A stretch of DNA of 34,782 nucleotides, from contig CAKSVQ010000012.1 in NCBI GenBank assembly GCA_934504065.1, positions 1-34,782 of the forward strand, in the 5' to 3' direction. Below are positions 15,166-24,530 of this stretch, piece after piece. The position numbers and the translations under genes are program-made. The notes under the pieces were generated by a model. It ran no database searches. It was given only the letters and a program-made list of their open reading frames with translations, and was not told where the DNA came from. Each line of letters starts with the position of its first letter. Position 1 is the stretch's first letter. This stretch comes from an uncultured Dysosmobacter sp. GTDB lineage: Bacteria > Bacillota > Clostridia > Oscillospirales > Oscillospiraceae.

Positions 15166-16488
15166 ATGAGAATGTTTCTTGCGATTCTGGTGTGCAAGCT
15201 GGGCCGCTTTGTCGGCAGGCTGGTGGGCAAGGGCAGCTCCCTGCCCGGGAAATACGCCCTGAAGATCTGCCCGGATATTCTGCGCCGGGTGCAGCTTCCG
15301 CCCCACGTCATCGCCGTCACCGGGTCCAACGGCAAGACCTCCACTGTGGAGATGATCGCCGCCATCCTGCGCGCCGACGGAAAGCACGTGGTCTACAATG
15401 CCGAGGGCTCTAACCAGATCGAGGGTGTGACCACGCTGGTGCTGACCCACGCCACCTTTTCCGGCAAGGTGAAGGCCGATGTGCTGCTGCTGGAAAGCGA
15501 CGAGCGCTACGCCAAATTCAGCTTCCGTTTCTTCCACCCTACGCAGTTTGTGATCACCAACCTCTACCGGGACCAGCTCACCCGCAACGGCCACCCCGAA
15601 TGGGTGTACCAGTCCATTCTCCCCGCCATCCATCCGGAAACGGAGTTGATCCTCAACGCCGACGATCCCCTGTCCTCCTGCTTTGCCCGGGGACAGAAAC
15701 AGGTGAAGTGGTTTGGTCTCGCCCCCTGCTCCATCGACCTGCCCGCCCCCTCGGGCATGTATCACGACGGCGCGTACTGCCCCGTGTGCCACGCGCCCAT
15801 GACCTATGATTATGTGCACTATAACCACATCGGCGCTTACCGCTGCACGGCCTGCGGCCACGCAAAGCCCGCCACGGACTATACCGCCACGGCGGTGGAT
15901 CTGGACGCGGGCGCGCTGACCATTGACGGCACAGTGAATATCCAGCTTGCCTTCCGCAGCATTTACAATGTATACAACATTCTGGCCGCCTACGCCGCCT
16001 GCCGGGAATGCGGGGTGGACAGCGCCGTCATTCAGGGCGTGATCAACAACTACATCCTGAAAAACGGCCGGATGCAGAAATTCCTGCTGGGCAGCCACCA
16101 CGGCACACTGCTGACCTCCAAGCACGAAAACTCTATCGCCTATGACACGAACCTGCGCTACATCGCCTCTACCCACGCCGATTGCGCGGTGCTGGTGATC
16201 GTGGACGCGGTCTCCCGGAAATATTTCACCAGCGAGACAAGCTGGCTGTGGGACATCGACTTTGACCAACTGAACGTTCCCCACGTCAAGCGCGTCATTC
16301 TCTCCGGCCAGTACTGCAACGATCTGGCGGAGCGCTTCTCCTTCACCCACGTTGCGAACTGGGAAGTGATCCCCGACATTGCGCAGGCCGCCGGGGCGCT
16401 GAAGGAAGCAGGCAGCGAGGACCTGTACGTCGTCACCTGTTTTTCTGACCGGGACAAGCTGCTGTGCCACGTGGAAAAGGAGGACTGA
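15166..16488 (+). CDS. murT: MurT-like lipid II isoglutaminyl synthase ligase subunit
   Basis: A Mur-ligase-family protein of 440 residues. With GatD it normally amidates the alpha-carboxyl of D-glutamate in the lipid II stem peptide. The ATP loop is VTGSNGKTSTVEM near residues 50-62. A four-cysteine zinc ribbon is inserted in the middle domain (CPVC near residue 205, CTAC near 227), which marks MurT rather than canonical Mur ligases. The C-terminal domain contains SWLWDIDFDQL, matching the conserved Trp-x-Asp region. The ATG at 15166 has an aggagg site 8 nt upstream; the frame is open from an earlier ATG at 15136, which lacks one. GatD follows after 3 nt. The ligase itself looks intact, unlike its partner. 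Confidence 0.92.
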   Translation: MRMFLAILVCKLGRFVGRLVGKGSSLPGKYALKICPDILRRVQLPPHVIAVTGSNGKTSTVEMIAAILRADGKHVVYNAEGSNQIEGVTTLVLTHATFSGKVKADVLLLESDERYAKFSFRFFHPTQFVITNLYRDQLTRNGHPEWVYQSILPAIHPETELILNADDPLSSCFARGQKQVKWFGLAPCSIDLPAPSGMYHDGAYCPVCHAPMTYDYVHYNHIGAYRCTACGHAKPATDYTATAVDLDAGALTIDGTVNIQLAFRSIYNVYNILAAYAACRECGVDSAVIQGVINNYILKNGRMQKFLLGSHHGTLLTSKHENSIAYDTNLRYIASTHADCAVLVIVDAVSRKYFTSETSWLWDIDFDQLNVPHVKRVILSGQYCNDLAERFSFTHVANWEVIPDIAQAAGALKEAGSEDLYVVTCFSDRDKLLCHVEKED

Positions 16489-16491
16489 GCC

Positions 16492-17226
16492 ATGGATATT
16501 CAGATTCTGCATTTTTATCCCGACCTGATGAGCCTGTACGGCAGCTATGCCAACGTCTCCGTGCTCAAGCGCCGTCTGGAGCAGCTGGGCTGTACCGTGA
16601 CGGTGACAGCCGTGCTCCCCGGCCAGAGCGCTGACCTTTCCAGGGCCGACTTCCTCTATATGGGCGCGGGAACGGAGCGGGCCCAAAAGGCCGCGCTGGA
16701 AGACTTCTCCCACTATGGCGAGGCGGTGCGCGCCGCTGCGGCGGACGGCTGTGCCATGCTGTTCGCGGGCAATTCCATGGAGCTGCTGGGCGCCTCCATC
16801 ACCGACAGCGAGGGTAAGCGCTATGAGGGCATCGCCCTTGCCCCTTTCACCTCCGTGCAGGGCCAGCGCCGCTTTGTGGAGGATGTTTACGGCCACACCG
16901 ATCTCTATTCCGACGCAGTAGTGGGCTTTATGAACAAGTGCTCCACCATTTCCGGCGTGGAAACGCCCCTCGTCACCTCCATGGCGCTGGGCTATGGCAA
17001 CGAGGGGGAAAAGATGCCGGAGGGCTTTCATCAAAACAACGTTTTCGCCTCTGAACTGACCGGGCCGCTTCTAGTGAAAAATCCCCGGATGCTGGACGCC
17101 GTAACGGCGGCTATTTTCAGCCGCCGCAGTCAGCCGCTGCCCGACCCGCTGCCCCACGACCACTGGGCCGAGGATGGCTGGGCCATCACCGCCCGGGAAT
17201 TGAAAGCCCGCAGCGAACAGACCTGA
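16492..17226 (+). CDS. gatD: GatD-like glutamine amidotransferase subunit lacking its catalytic residues
   Basis: A 244-residue protein of the GatD / class I glutaminase-like family, adjacent to murT with an aaaggagg site. The overall pattern matches GatD: N-terminal HFYPDLMSLYGSYANVSVLKRR and C-terminal GPLLVKNPRMLDA. Glutaminase activity needs a nucleophilic Cys in a -ICGGYQLLG- element (Cys94 in S. aureus GatD) and a His in -YLHGP- (His189). Here the first reads FAGNSMELLG at residues 91-100, placing Gly93 at the Cys position, and the second reads ELTGP, with Thr190 at the His position. The GGGQ-type oxyanion segment is GAGTE. The gene is otherwise full length and not frameshifted, so it may be a structural or regulatory partner that does not hydrolyse glutamine (inference). 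An unrelated activity is less likely given murT next door. Confidence 0.83.
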   Translation: MDIQILHFYPDLMSLYGSYANVSVLKRRLEQLGCTVTVTAVLPGQSADLSRADFLYMGAGTERAQKAALEDFSHYGEAVRAAAADGCAMLFAGNSMELLGASITDSEGKRYEGIALAPFTSVQGQRRFVEDVYGHTDLYSDAVVGFMNKCSTISGVETPLVTSMALGYGNEGEKMPEGFHQNNVFASELTGPLLVKNPRMLDAVTAAIFSRRSQPLPDPLPHDHWAEDGWAITARELKARSEQT

Positions 17227-17262
17227 CCTCTGCATTCCTACCTCTATATAATATATAACTGT

Positions 17263-17295
17263 GCCCCCGGCTGAAAATCAGCCGGGGGCGGTTTT
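17263..17295 (+). terminator. Terminator of the murT-gatD operon
   Basis: Perfect 12-bp stem gcccccggctga (17263-17274) / tcagccgggggc (17278-17289) followed by ggttttgcttt. Confidence 0.88.
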
Positions 17296-17306
17296 GCTTT
17301 CGGGCA

Positions 17307-17342
17307 AAAAAACTGCCGCAGATTCCTCTGCGGCAGTTTTTT
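17307..17342 (-). terminator. Terminator of the pyruvate:ferredoxin oxidoreductase gene
   Basis: Perfect 16-bp stem (17307-17322 with 17327-17342) with A-tract and T-tract arms, so it can act in both directions. It serves the minus-strand gene that ends at 17363. Confidence 0.88.
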
Positions 17343-17362
17343 ATGAAAGGGAATCCGGAAGC

Positions 17363-20300
17363 TTACTTGCCCTCGTACATAGCCTTGAGCTTCAGCAGGT
17401 GCTGATAGCGGTCCATGGCGGTCTTCTCGTTGCGGTCGAACAGAACGTCGGCGCGCTCGGGGAACTCGCGGGTCAGACGAGAGTAACGGGCCTCGTTCAT
17501 CAGGAACTCCTGATAGCCGCCAGCGGGCTCCTTGGAGTCCAGCGTGAACTTGGCGCCCTCGGCAGCAGGATTGAAGCGGAACAGGTTCCAGTAACCGCAC
17601 TCGACGGCCTTCTTCATTTCCTTCTGGCAGTTCATCATGCCGCCCTTAATGCTGTGCATCTCGCAGGGAGCATAGCCGATGATGAGGGAGGGACCATGAT
17701 AGGCCTCGGCCTCCTTGATGGCCTTGATGGTCTGCGCGGGGTTGGCACCCATGGCGACCTGTGCCACATAGATGTAGCCATAGCTCATGGCGATCTCGGC
17801 CAGAGACTTCTTCTTGATCTCCTTACCGGCAGCTGCGAACTGGCAGACCTGACCGATGTTGGAGGCCTTGGAAGCCTGTCCGCCGGTGTTGGAGTAAACC
17901 TCGGTATCGAAGACGAAGATGTTCACGTCCTTGCCGGAAGCCAGCACGTGATCCACGCCGCCGAAGCCGATGTCGTAGGCCCAACCGTCGCCGCCGAAGA
18001 TCCACATGGACTTCTTGCGCAGGTATTCCTTATCCTTCAGGATCTCAGCGACCAGCTTGCAGGCGTCGCAGTCGCAGAACTTCTCGCCCTTGGCCTTCAG
18101 CTCCTCGGCGTGAGCCTTGAACTGATCCACGGCAGCGAGCTCGTCCACGGTGGCGATGCTGCTCTCCAGAGCCTTGATGTAGTCGGCGGAAGCGGTCTTG
18201 CTGGCGTCGCCGTCGTCCATGGTGTCCAGCCACTTCTGAGCGGCTTCCTTCAGCTCGGGACGCGCCCACTCCACAGCGATCAGCTTGCGGGTGAGGTCGG
18301 CCAGACGCTCGCGGATGGCCTGCTGGCCAAGGAACATACCAAGGCCGTGCTCGGCGTTATCCTCGAACAGGGAGTTGGACCAAGCGGGACCGTGGCCTTC
18401 CTTATTGGTGCAATAGGGAGAGGTCGCAGCGGGGCCGCCCCAGATGGAAGAGCAGCCGGTGGCGTTGGAGATGTACATATGGTCGCCGAAGAGCTGGGTG
18501 ACGAGACGGGCATAGCTGGTCTCGGCGCAGCCGGCGCAGGAACCGGAGAACTCCAGCATGGGCTGCTTGAACTGGCTGCCCTTGACGGTGTCGTCCTGCA
18601 TATCCTTCTTCTCGGAGACCTCGGCCACGCAGTAGTTGAACACATCCTGCTGAGCGGCTTCCTGCTCCTGATCGACCATGGTCAAAGCGCCCACGGGGCA
18701 CTGGCCCACACACACGGCGCAGCCCATGCAGTCCAGAGGAGACACGGCCATGGTGTACTTGTAAACGCCCTTGCCCTTACCGGCCTTGATGTCCACGATC
18801 TTGGCGGCGGTGGGAACCTTGGCGGCCTCTTCCTCCGTCAGAGCATAAGGACGGATGGTGGCATGGGGGCAGACATACGCGCAGTTGTTGCACTGGATGC
18901 ACTTGGCAGCGTCCCAAGTGGGAACGGACACGGCCACGCCGCGCTTTTCGTAAGCGGCAGCGCCCAGCTCGAACTGGCCGTCCACGTGCTTGGTGAAGGC
19001 GGAAACGGGCAGAGAGTCGCCGTCCATCTTGCCAACGGGGTTGAGGATGGTCTTGACCTGCTCCACCAGCTCTGCCTTGCCGGAGAGCTGCACGTCTTCG
19101 GGCACGTCGGTGGCGTTGGCCCAGTCGGCGGGCACGTCGAACTTCTTATAGGCGGTGGCGCCGGCGTCGATGGCCTTGTGGTTCATGTCGACGATGTCCT
19201 GACCCTTCTTCAAGTAAGAATGGGTGGCAGCGTCCTTCATGTACTGGATGGCCTCAGACTGGGGCATCACGTTGGCCAGAGAGAAGAAAGCGGACTGGAG
19301 GATGGTGTTGGTGCGCTTGCCCATGCCGATCTCCTTGGCCAGATCAATGGCGTTGATGGTGTAGACCTGCACGTTGTTGGCGGCGATATAGCGCTTGGAA
19401 GCGGCGTCCAGATGGTGAGAGAGCTCCTCGGCATCCCACTGGCAGTTGATCAGCAGCACGCCGCCGGGCTTCACATCACGGACGATGGGGAAGTTCTTGG
19501 AAATGTAGGCGGGCACGTGGCAGGCCACGAAGTCAGCCTTGTTGATATAGTAAGAAGACTTGATGGGCTTGTCGCCGAAGCGCAGGTGGCTGATGGTCAC
19601 GCCGCCGGTCTTCTTGGAGTCATACTGGAAGTAAGCCTGCACGTACTTGTCGGTATGGTCACCGATGATCTTGATGGAGTTCTTGTTGGCGCCGACGGTG
19701 CCGTCGCCGCCCAGACCCCAGAACTTGCAGGCAATGGTTCCGGCAGGAGCAACCAGCGGAGCGGGCTTCTCCTCCAGGCTGAGGTGGGTAACGTCGTCCA
19801 CGATGCCGATGGTGAACTCGCGCTTGGGCTGGGCCTTGGTGAGCTCCTCGAACACGGCGAAGACGCTGCGGGGCGGGGTGTCCTTGCTGCCCAGGCCATA
19901 GCGACCGCCGATGACCTTGATGTCGCTCTTTCCGGCGTTGGCCAGAGCGGTGACAACATCCATGTACAAAGGCTCGCCCATGGAGCCGGGCTCCTTGGTA
20001 CGGTCCAGAACGGCGATGGACTTGCAGGTGGCGGGGATGGCCTCCAAGAGCTTTTCAGCCTTGAAGGGACGATACAGGTGGACCTTCACCATGCCGACCT
20101 TCTCGCCCTGAGCGGTCAGGTAGTCGATGACCTCCTCGGCCACGTTGCAGATGGAGCCCATGGCGATGATGACGCGCTCGGCGTCGGGCGCGCCGTAGTA
20201 GTTGAAGAGCTTGTAGTCGGTGCCGAGCTTGGCGTTGATCTTGTCCATGTACTTCTCCACCACGGCGGGCAGCGCGTCATAATAGGCGTTGCAGGCCTCG

Positions 20301-20986
20301 CGGTGCTGGAAGAAGATGTCGCCGTTTTCGTGGCTGCCGCGCATATGGGGCCGCTCGGGGTTCAGGGCGTGCTTGCGGAACGCATCCACGGCGTCCATAT
20401 CGCACATTTCCTTCAGATCCTCGTAATCCCACACGGCGACCTTCTGGATCTCGTGAGAGGTCCGGAAACCGTCAAAGAAGTTGATGAAGGGAACACGGCC
20501 CTCGATGGCGGCCAGATGGGCCACGGGGGACAGGTCCATGATCTCCTGCGGGTCGTTCTCGCACAGCATGGCAAAGCCGGTCTGGCGGCAGGCCATCACG
20601 TCGGAATGATCGCCGAAGATGTTCAGCGCGTGGCTGGAAACGGTACGTGCGGAAACGTGGAACACGCAGGGCAGCAGCTCGCCGGCGATCTTATACATGT
20701 TGGGGATCATCAGCAGCAGGCCCTGAGAGGCGGTGTAGGTGGTGGTCAGCGCACCGGCGGCCAGAGAGCCGTGAACGGTACCGGAAGCACCGGCCTCAGA
20801 CTGCATCTCGCACACCTTCACCGTGGTGCCGAAGATGTTTTTCTGACCAGCGGCGGCCCACTGGTCAACCAAGTCTGCCATGGGAGAGGACGGGGTGATC
20901 GGATAGATACCCGCCACTTCGGTAAACGCATAGCTGACATATGCAGCGGCGTTGTTACCGTCCATGGACTTGAACTTTCTTGCCAT
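17363..20986 (-). CDS. nifJ: Pyruvate:ferredoxin (flavodoxin) oxidoreductase
   Basis: The central anaerobic enzyme that converts pyruvate and CoA to acetyl-CoA and CO2 and reduces ferredoxin. The 1207-residue single chain has all domains fused in the usual order. Domain I has GIYPITPSSPMAD near residues 26-38. The transketolase-like domain with VLDRTKEPGSMGEPL lies near 325-340. Two 4Fe-4S motifs follow, CIQCNNCAYVCP near 698 and CMGCAVCVGQCP near 754, then the TPP domain with CAGCAETSY near 815. GGDGWAYDIGFGGVDHV and the tail with DTEVYSNTGGQ form the Mg-TPP site. The aggaggt site precedes the start. Codon use is strongly biased and leaves a 1281-codon open frame on the opposite strand, which fits high expression. 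It is monocistronic. Confidence 0.97.
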   Translation of the reverse strand: MARKFKSMDGNNAAAYVSYAFTEVAGIYPITPSSPMADLVDQWAAAGQKNIFGTTVKVCEMQSEAGASGTVHGSLAAGALTTTYTASQGLLLMIPNMYKIAGELLPCVFHVSARTVSSHALNIFGDHSDVMACRQTGFAMLCENDPQEIMDLSPVAHLAAIEGRVPFINFFDGFRTSHEIQKVAVWDYEDLKEMCDMDAVDAFRKHALNPERPHMRGSHENGDIFFQHREACNAYYDALPAVVEKYMDKINAKLGTDYKLFNYYGAPDAERVIIAMGSICNVAEEVIDYLTAQGEKVGMVKVHLYRPFKAEKLLEAIPATCKSIAVLDRTKEPGSMGEPLYMDVVTALANAGKSDIKVIGGRYGLGSKDTPPRSVFAVFEELTKAQPKREFTIGIVDDVTHLSLEEKPAPLVAPAGTIACKFWGLGGDGTVGANKNSIKIIGDHTDKYVQAYFQYDSKKTGGVTISHLRFGDKPIKSSYYINKADFVACHVPAYISKNFPIVRDVKPGGVLLINCQWDAEELSHHLDAASKRYIAANNVQVYTINAIDLAKEIGMGKRTNTILQSAFFSLANVMPQSEAIQYMKDAATHSYLKKGQDIVDMNHKAIDAGATAYKKFDVPADWANATDVPEDVQLSGKAELVEQVKTILNPVGKMDGDSLPVSAFTKHVDGQFELGAAAYEKRGVAVSVPTWDAAKCIQCNNCAYVCPHATIRPYALTEEEAAKVPTAAKIVDIKAGKGKGVYKYTMAVSPLDCMGCAVCVGQCPVGALTMVDQEQEAAQQDVFNYCVAEVSEKKDMQDDTVKGSQFKQPMLEFSGSCAGCAETSYARLVTQLFGDHMYISNATGCSSIWGGPAATSPYCTNKEGHGPAWSNSLFEDNAEHGLGMFLGQQAIRERLADLTRKLIAVEWARPELKEAAQKWLDTMDDGDASKTASADYIKALESSIATVDELAAVDQFKAHAEELKAKGEKFCDCDACKLVAEILKDKEYLRKKSMWIFGGDGWAYDIGFGGVDHVLASGKDVNIFVFDTEVYSNTGGQASKASNIGQVCQFAAAGKEIKKKSLAEIAMSYGYIYVAQVAMGANPAQTIKAIKEAEAYHGPSLIIGYAPCEMHSIKGGMMNCQKEMKKAVECGYWNLFRFNPAAEGAKFTLDSKEPAGGYQEFLMNEARYSRLTREFPERADVLFDRNEKTAMDRYQHLLKLKAMYEGK

Positions 20987-21078
20987 AAACTCTTACCTCC
21001 TATAAATTGCTGCCCGCGGCAGCAAGTTTACGAAAACACGAAATTCGGGCTCTCTCCCCCAAATTCTCATGCGTTGGT

Positions 21079-21107
21079 ATTATATCACGTCCTTTTCCCC
21101 CTGTAAA
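21079..21107 (-). promoter_or_regulatory. Promoter of the pyruvate:ferredoxin oxidoreductase gene
   Basis: Minus-strand TTTACA (21102-21107) and perfect TATAAT (21079-21084) with a 17-nt spacer. The leader of about 85 nt carries a hairpin, ttgctgcc/ggcagcaa around 21006-21024, just upstream of the ribosome binding site. Confidence 0.82.
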
Positions 21108-21269
21108 CGGGTACTTTGTTATTTTTTGCACAAAATTTCTTCTTTTCTGCGGAAAGTCTAAAAACTTTTGCCATTTTTCGGCGTTTTTCCAGTTTCCCTT
21201 TCTTTTTTTCTCCGCCTATGCTATGATAGCAGTTGATATACATTAGTATAGAACAAGGGAGGGGTCTGC

Positions 21270-22787
21270 ATGGTCGTTGCCGTGCGCTCACTGGGACTGA
21301 TCGGGATCTCGGGGTACGAGGTCAGCGTGGAGTGCTTTCTCTCCGGCGGGCTGCCCGCCTTCGACGTGGTGGGCCTGCCGGACGCCGCTGTGCGGGAAGC
21401 CCGGGAACGGGTGCGGGCGGCGGTGAAAAACTGCGGCGCCAAATTCCCTGTCAGCCGCATCACGGTGAATCTGGCCCCCGCCGGGCAGAAAAAGGCGGGC
21501 ACGGTCTATGACCTGCCCATTTTTGTGGGCATCCTCGCCGCAAACGGCGACATTCCCCGCCTGCCGCCGGACGCCGCCTTTTTGGGGGAGCTGAGCCTCA
21601 CCGGGGCGCTGCGGCGGGTGGACGGCGTGCTGCCCATGGCGCTGTGCGCCGCCCGCTGCGGCGTACGACAGCTTTTCGTCCCTGCGGAAAACGCCGCCGA
21701 GGCCACGCTGGCTCAGGGGCTGACGGTCTACGGCGTGCCGGATGTGAAAGCCCTGACGGCCCACCTGAAAGGCGAAGCCCCCCTCTCCCCCACCCCGGTC
21801 TGGCAGCCGGAGGCGGACGACGCGCCCCTGCCCGACCTGCGGGACGTGATGGGACAGGAAAACGTGAAGCGCGCGCTGGAGATCGCCGCCGCCGGCGGGC
21901 ACAACCTGCTGCTCATCGGCTCGCCGGGCGCGGGCAAGTCCATGCTTGCCAAGCGCCTGCCCTCCATCCTGCCGGATATGACCCGCGCCGAAGCGCTGGA
22001 GACCTCCGGCATCTGGTCGGTGGCGGGGCTTGGCGACCCCAGCCGCCCCCTGCTCACCCGCCGCCCCTTCCGCGCCCCGCACCACACCGCTTCCGCTGCG
22101 GCCCTTGCCGGGGGCGGGCCCCAGATGCGGCCGGGGGAGATGTCCCTTGCCCACAACGGCGTACTGTTTCTCGACGAGCTGCCGGAATTTCACCGGGACG
22201 TGCTGGAGGCCATGCGCCAGCCGCTGGAGGACGGCACGGTGACCGTGGCCCGAGCCGGGGGCACACTGCACCTGCCTGCCCGGTTCCAGCTGGTGTGCGC
22301 CATGAATCCCTGCCGCTGCGGCTGGCGGGGCCACCCCTCCGGCAGGTGCACCTGCTCTGACCGGGAGGTGGAGAAGTATGTGGAGAAGATCTCCGGCCCC
22401 CTGCTGGACCGCATGGATCTCCACGTCAGCGTCCCCTCTGTGGAATACGAAGCCATGCGCCGCCGTCAGGCGCCGGAGTCCTCGGCCGAGGTCAAGGCCC
22501 GGGTGGACGGCGCGCGGGCCTTGCAGTCCGCCCGCTTCGTCGGCTCCGGCACCGTCTGCAACGCCCAGATGACCCCTGCCCAGATCGCCGCTTTCTGCCG
22601 TCTGGACGACGCGTGCGACGCCCTGATGCGCACCGCCTTCGACCGCATGGGCCTCACCGCCCGCTCCCACGACCGGGTACTGCGGGTGGCCCGCACCATT
22701 GCCGACCTTGACGGTGCGGAGGCCATCGGCAAAGCGCATCTGGCCGAGGCCATCCAATACCGCAACACCGACATTCTAAAGGGCTGA
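21270..22787 (+). CDS. comM: YifB/ComM family AAA+ Mg-chelatase-like ATPase
   Basis: A 505-residue protein of the YifB/ComM family, hexameric AAA+ helicases that promote branch migration during natural transformation in some bacteria. The N-terminal lon-protease-like domain starts VVAVRSLGLIGISGYEV and includes FDVVGLPDAAVREARERVRAA. The Mg-chelatase AAA+ core has Walker A GSPGAGKSM near residue 218, Walker B NGVLFLDELPEF near 297 and CAMNPCRCGWRG near 345. A C-terminal domain has LTARSHDRVLRVARTIADL. The start has agggagggg 6 nt upstream. It is divergent from the PFOR gene; a candidate -10 TATGAT is at 21222-21227 but its -35 is poor. thiI follows 36 nt later with no terminator, so an operon with thiI, the acetyltransferase gene and cinA is likely. 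Confidence 0.94.
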   Translation: MVVAVRSLGLIGISGYEVSVECFLSGGLPAFDVVGLPDAAVREARERVRAAVKNCGAKFPVSRITVNLAPAGQKKAGTVYDLPIFVGILAANGDIPRLPPDAAFLGELSLTGALRRVDGVLPMALCAARCGVRQLFVPAENAAEATLAQGLTVYGVPDVKALTAHLKGEAPLSPTPVWQPEADDAPLPDLRDVMGQENVKRALEIAAAGGHNLLLIGSPGAGKSMLAKRLPSILPDMTRAEALETSGIWSVAGLGDPSRPLLTRRPFRAPHHTASAAALAGGGPQMRPGEMSLAHNGVLFLDELPEFHRDVLEAMRQPLEDGTVTVARAGGTLHLPARFQLVCAMNPCRCGWRGHPSGRCTCSDREVEKYVEKISGPLLDRMDLHVSVPSVEYEAMRRRQAPESSAEVKARVDGARALQSARFVGSGTVCNAQMTPAQIAAFCRLDDACDALMRTAFDRMGLTARSHDRVLRVARTIADLDGAEAIGKAHLAEAIQYRNTDILKG

Positions 22788-22823
22788 AGCCCTCAGCCAT
22801 TTCAAATACGGAGGAAACGATCC

Positions 22824-24008
22824 ATGACGATCAACAACAACGAAATGTTCCTTTTAAAGCTGGGCGAGGTGGTCTTAAAGGGCCTGAATCGGCACTCCTT
22901 TGAGGATAAGCTGGTGAACAACGTCCGGCGGCGGCTGAAAAGCTGCGGCAGCTTTCAGGTCTATATCCGCCAGAGCACCATTTATGTAGAGCCCACTACC
23001 GACCACTGCGACATGGACGCAGCCTACGCCGCCTGCCGTCAGGTGTTCGGCGTGGTGTCGGTTGCCCGGGCCGTTCCCTGCGGGAAAACGGTGGCGGACA
23101 TCGTGGAGACCGCCAAGACCTATCTGGCCGACGAATTTGCCGCCGCCAAGAGCTTCAAGGTGGAGAGCAAGCGGGCGGATAAGCAGTTCTATCTCAACTC
23201 CATCCAGATCTCGCAGGAGGTGGGCGGCGACCTTGCCGAGCTGTTCCCCCATGTCCGGGTGGACGTGCACCACCCCGACCTCACCGTGTATGTGGAGGTA
23301 CGGGAGAAGTTCGCCTATGTCCACGCTCCCGCCCTGTCCGGCGCAGGCGGCCTTCCCGTGGGCATGGGCGGCCACGCCGTGTCCCTGCTCTCCGGCGGAC
23401 TGGACTCCCCCGTCTCGTCGTGGATGATGGCCCGCCGGGGCGTGGAGCTGGAGATGGTGCACTTCGTCTCTCCACCCTACACCTCCCAGCAGGCGCAGGA
23501 CAAGGTGCTGGAGCTTGCCCGGCTGCTGACAGCCTATTGCGGGCGGATGATCGTGCACATCGTTCCCTTTACGGAAATTCAGGAAGAAATTCGTAAAAAC
23601 TGCCCGGAGGAGTACTTCACCCTCATCATGCGGCGGTTCATGATGCGCCTTGCGCAGGCCGTTGCCAAAAAGGCAGGGGCCAAAGCCCTGATCACCGGAG
23701 AATCTCTGGGGCAGGTGGCAAGCCAGACCATGATGGCTCTGGGTGTAACAGAGGATGTGACGGATATGCCCGTCCTGCGTCCCCTCATCGGCATGGACAA
23801 GGTGGAGATCATCCGCATCGCCCGGGAGATCGGCACCTACGAGACCTCCATCCTGCCCTATGAGGACTGCTGCACCGTGTTCACCCCTCGTCACCCGGCC
23901 ACCCGACCTGATCTGGAGGATGTCCGCAAGGCCGAGAGCGCGCTGGATGTGGACGCGCTGGTGTCCAAGGCCCTCTCCAGCGAGACGTGGGTGCGCGTCA
24001 AGCCGTGA
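22824..24008 (+). CDS. thiI: tRNA 4-thiouridine synthase ThiI
   Basis: It activates U8 of tRNA by adenylation and transfers sulfur to form 4-thiouridine; it is also implicated in thiamine thiazole synthesis. The 394-residue protein has an N-terminal ferredoxin-like region and a THUMP domain (about residues 60-165), then a PP-loop ATPase domain with LLSGGLDSPVSSW near residue 190 and later ALITGESLGQVASQT. The C-terminal rhodanese domain of E. coli ThiI is absent, which is usual in Firmicutes, where a dedicated cysteine desulfurase supplies sulfur. A cggagg site lies 9 nt upstream of the ATG. Confidence 0.95.
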   Translation: MTINNNEMFLLKLGEVVLKGLNRHSFEDKLVNNVRRRLKSCGSFQVYIRQSTIYVEPTTDHCDMDAAYAACRQVFGVVSVARAVPCGKTVADIVETAKTYLADEFAAAKSFKVESKRADKQFYLNSIQISQEVGGDLAELFPHVRVDVHHPDLTVYVEVREKFAYVHAPALSGAGGLPVGMGGHAVSLLSGGLDSPVSSWMMARRGVELEMVHFVSPPYTSQQAQDKVLELARLLTAYCGRMIVHIVPFTEIQEEIRKNCPEEYFTLIMRRFMMRLAQAVAKKAGAKALITGESLGQVASQTMMALGVTEDVTDMPVLRPLIGMDKVEIIRIAREIGTYETSILPYEDCCTVFTPRHPATRPDLEDVRKAESALDVDALVSKALSSETWVRVKP

Positions 24009-24022
24009 CCGGGGGCGATACC

Positions 24023-24511
24023 ATGACGATCCGCAAAGCGCTTCCCGAAGATCTGGATGCCATCCTGCCGATCTTCACCGCCGCCAAGGCGTTCATGGTC
24101 CGCACAGGCAATCCCACCCAGTGGGAAGCGGGCTACCCTTCCCGGAAAATCGTCCTGCAGGACATTGCTGCGGGCCACTGCTATGTAGAGGAGGCTGAGG
24201 GCACCATCCACGGCGTGTTTGCCTGCATCCCCGGGGACGATCCCACCTACCGCATGATCCGGGGCCGCTGGCTCAACGACGCGCCCTATGCCGCCGTCCA
24301 CCGTGTTGCAAGCGACGGCGCGCTGCCCGGCTTCACCGCCCGGTGTCTGGACTTTTGCCGGGCACAGTGCCCGGAACTGCGGGTGGATACCCATGAAGAT
24401 AACTGCGTCATGCAGCACCTGCTGGAAAAATACGGCTTTCGCCGCTGCGGCGTGATTCTTGGCCACGACGGCCGGGAGCGCCTCGCCTACCACCTCCCTG
24501 CCTCACATTAA
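24023..24511 (+). CDS. GNAT-family N-acetyltransferase
   Basis: A 162-residue protein with GNAT features. The N-terminal MTIRKALPEDLDAILPIF is the typical first strand and helix, and YVEEAEGTIHGVFACI the central strands. LRVDTHEDNCVMQHLLEKYGFRRCGVI near residues 118-145 is the conserved C-terminal D-T-H-x-D-N-x-x-M-x-x-L-x-x-x-G-F motif of small-molecule or peptide acetyltransferases. The acceptor is unknown. The start at 24023 has only a weak gggggcg site, consistent with coupling to thiI, which ends 14 nt upstream. It is an internal gene of the comM-thiI-cinA cluster. Confidence 0.85.
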   Translation: MTIRKALPEDLDAILPIFTAAKAFMVRTGNPTQWEAGYPSRKIVLQDIAAGHCYVEEAEGTIHGVFACIPGDDPTYRMIRGRWLNDAPYAAVHRVASDGALPGFTARCLDFCRAQCPELRVDTHEDNCVMQHLLEKYGFRRCGVILGHDGRERLAYHLPASH

Positions 24512-24530
24512 AAAAAGGAAGTCTTGTTTC

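Noticed and set aside
13203..15365. 720-codon minus-strand open frame opposite mnmG
   Set aside because: Shadow frame with low-complexity His/Gly content; it also crosses two real gene boundaries.
15061..17034. 657-codon minus-strand open frame opposite murT and gatD
   Set aside because: Shadow of two real plus-strand genes, without start signals or domains.
17261..21106. 1281-codon open frame on the plus strand opposite PFOR
   Set aside because: It mirrors the strongly biased codons of the PFOR gene on the other strand. Its translation is Gly/Val/Leu/His-rich low complexity, it has no ribosome binding site, and it overlaps the gene completely.
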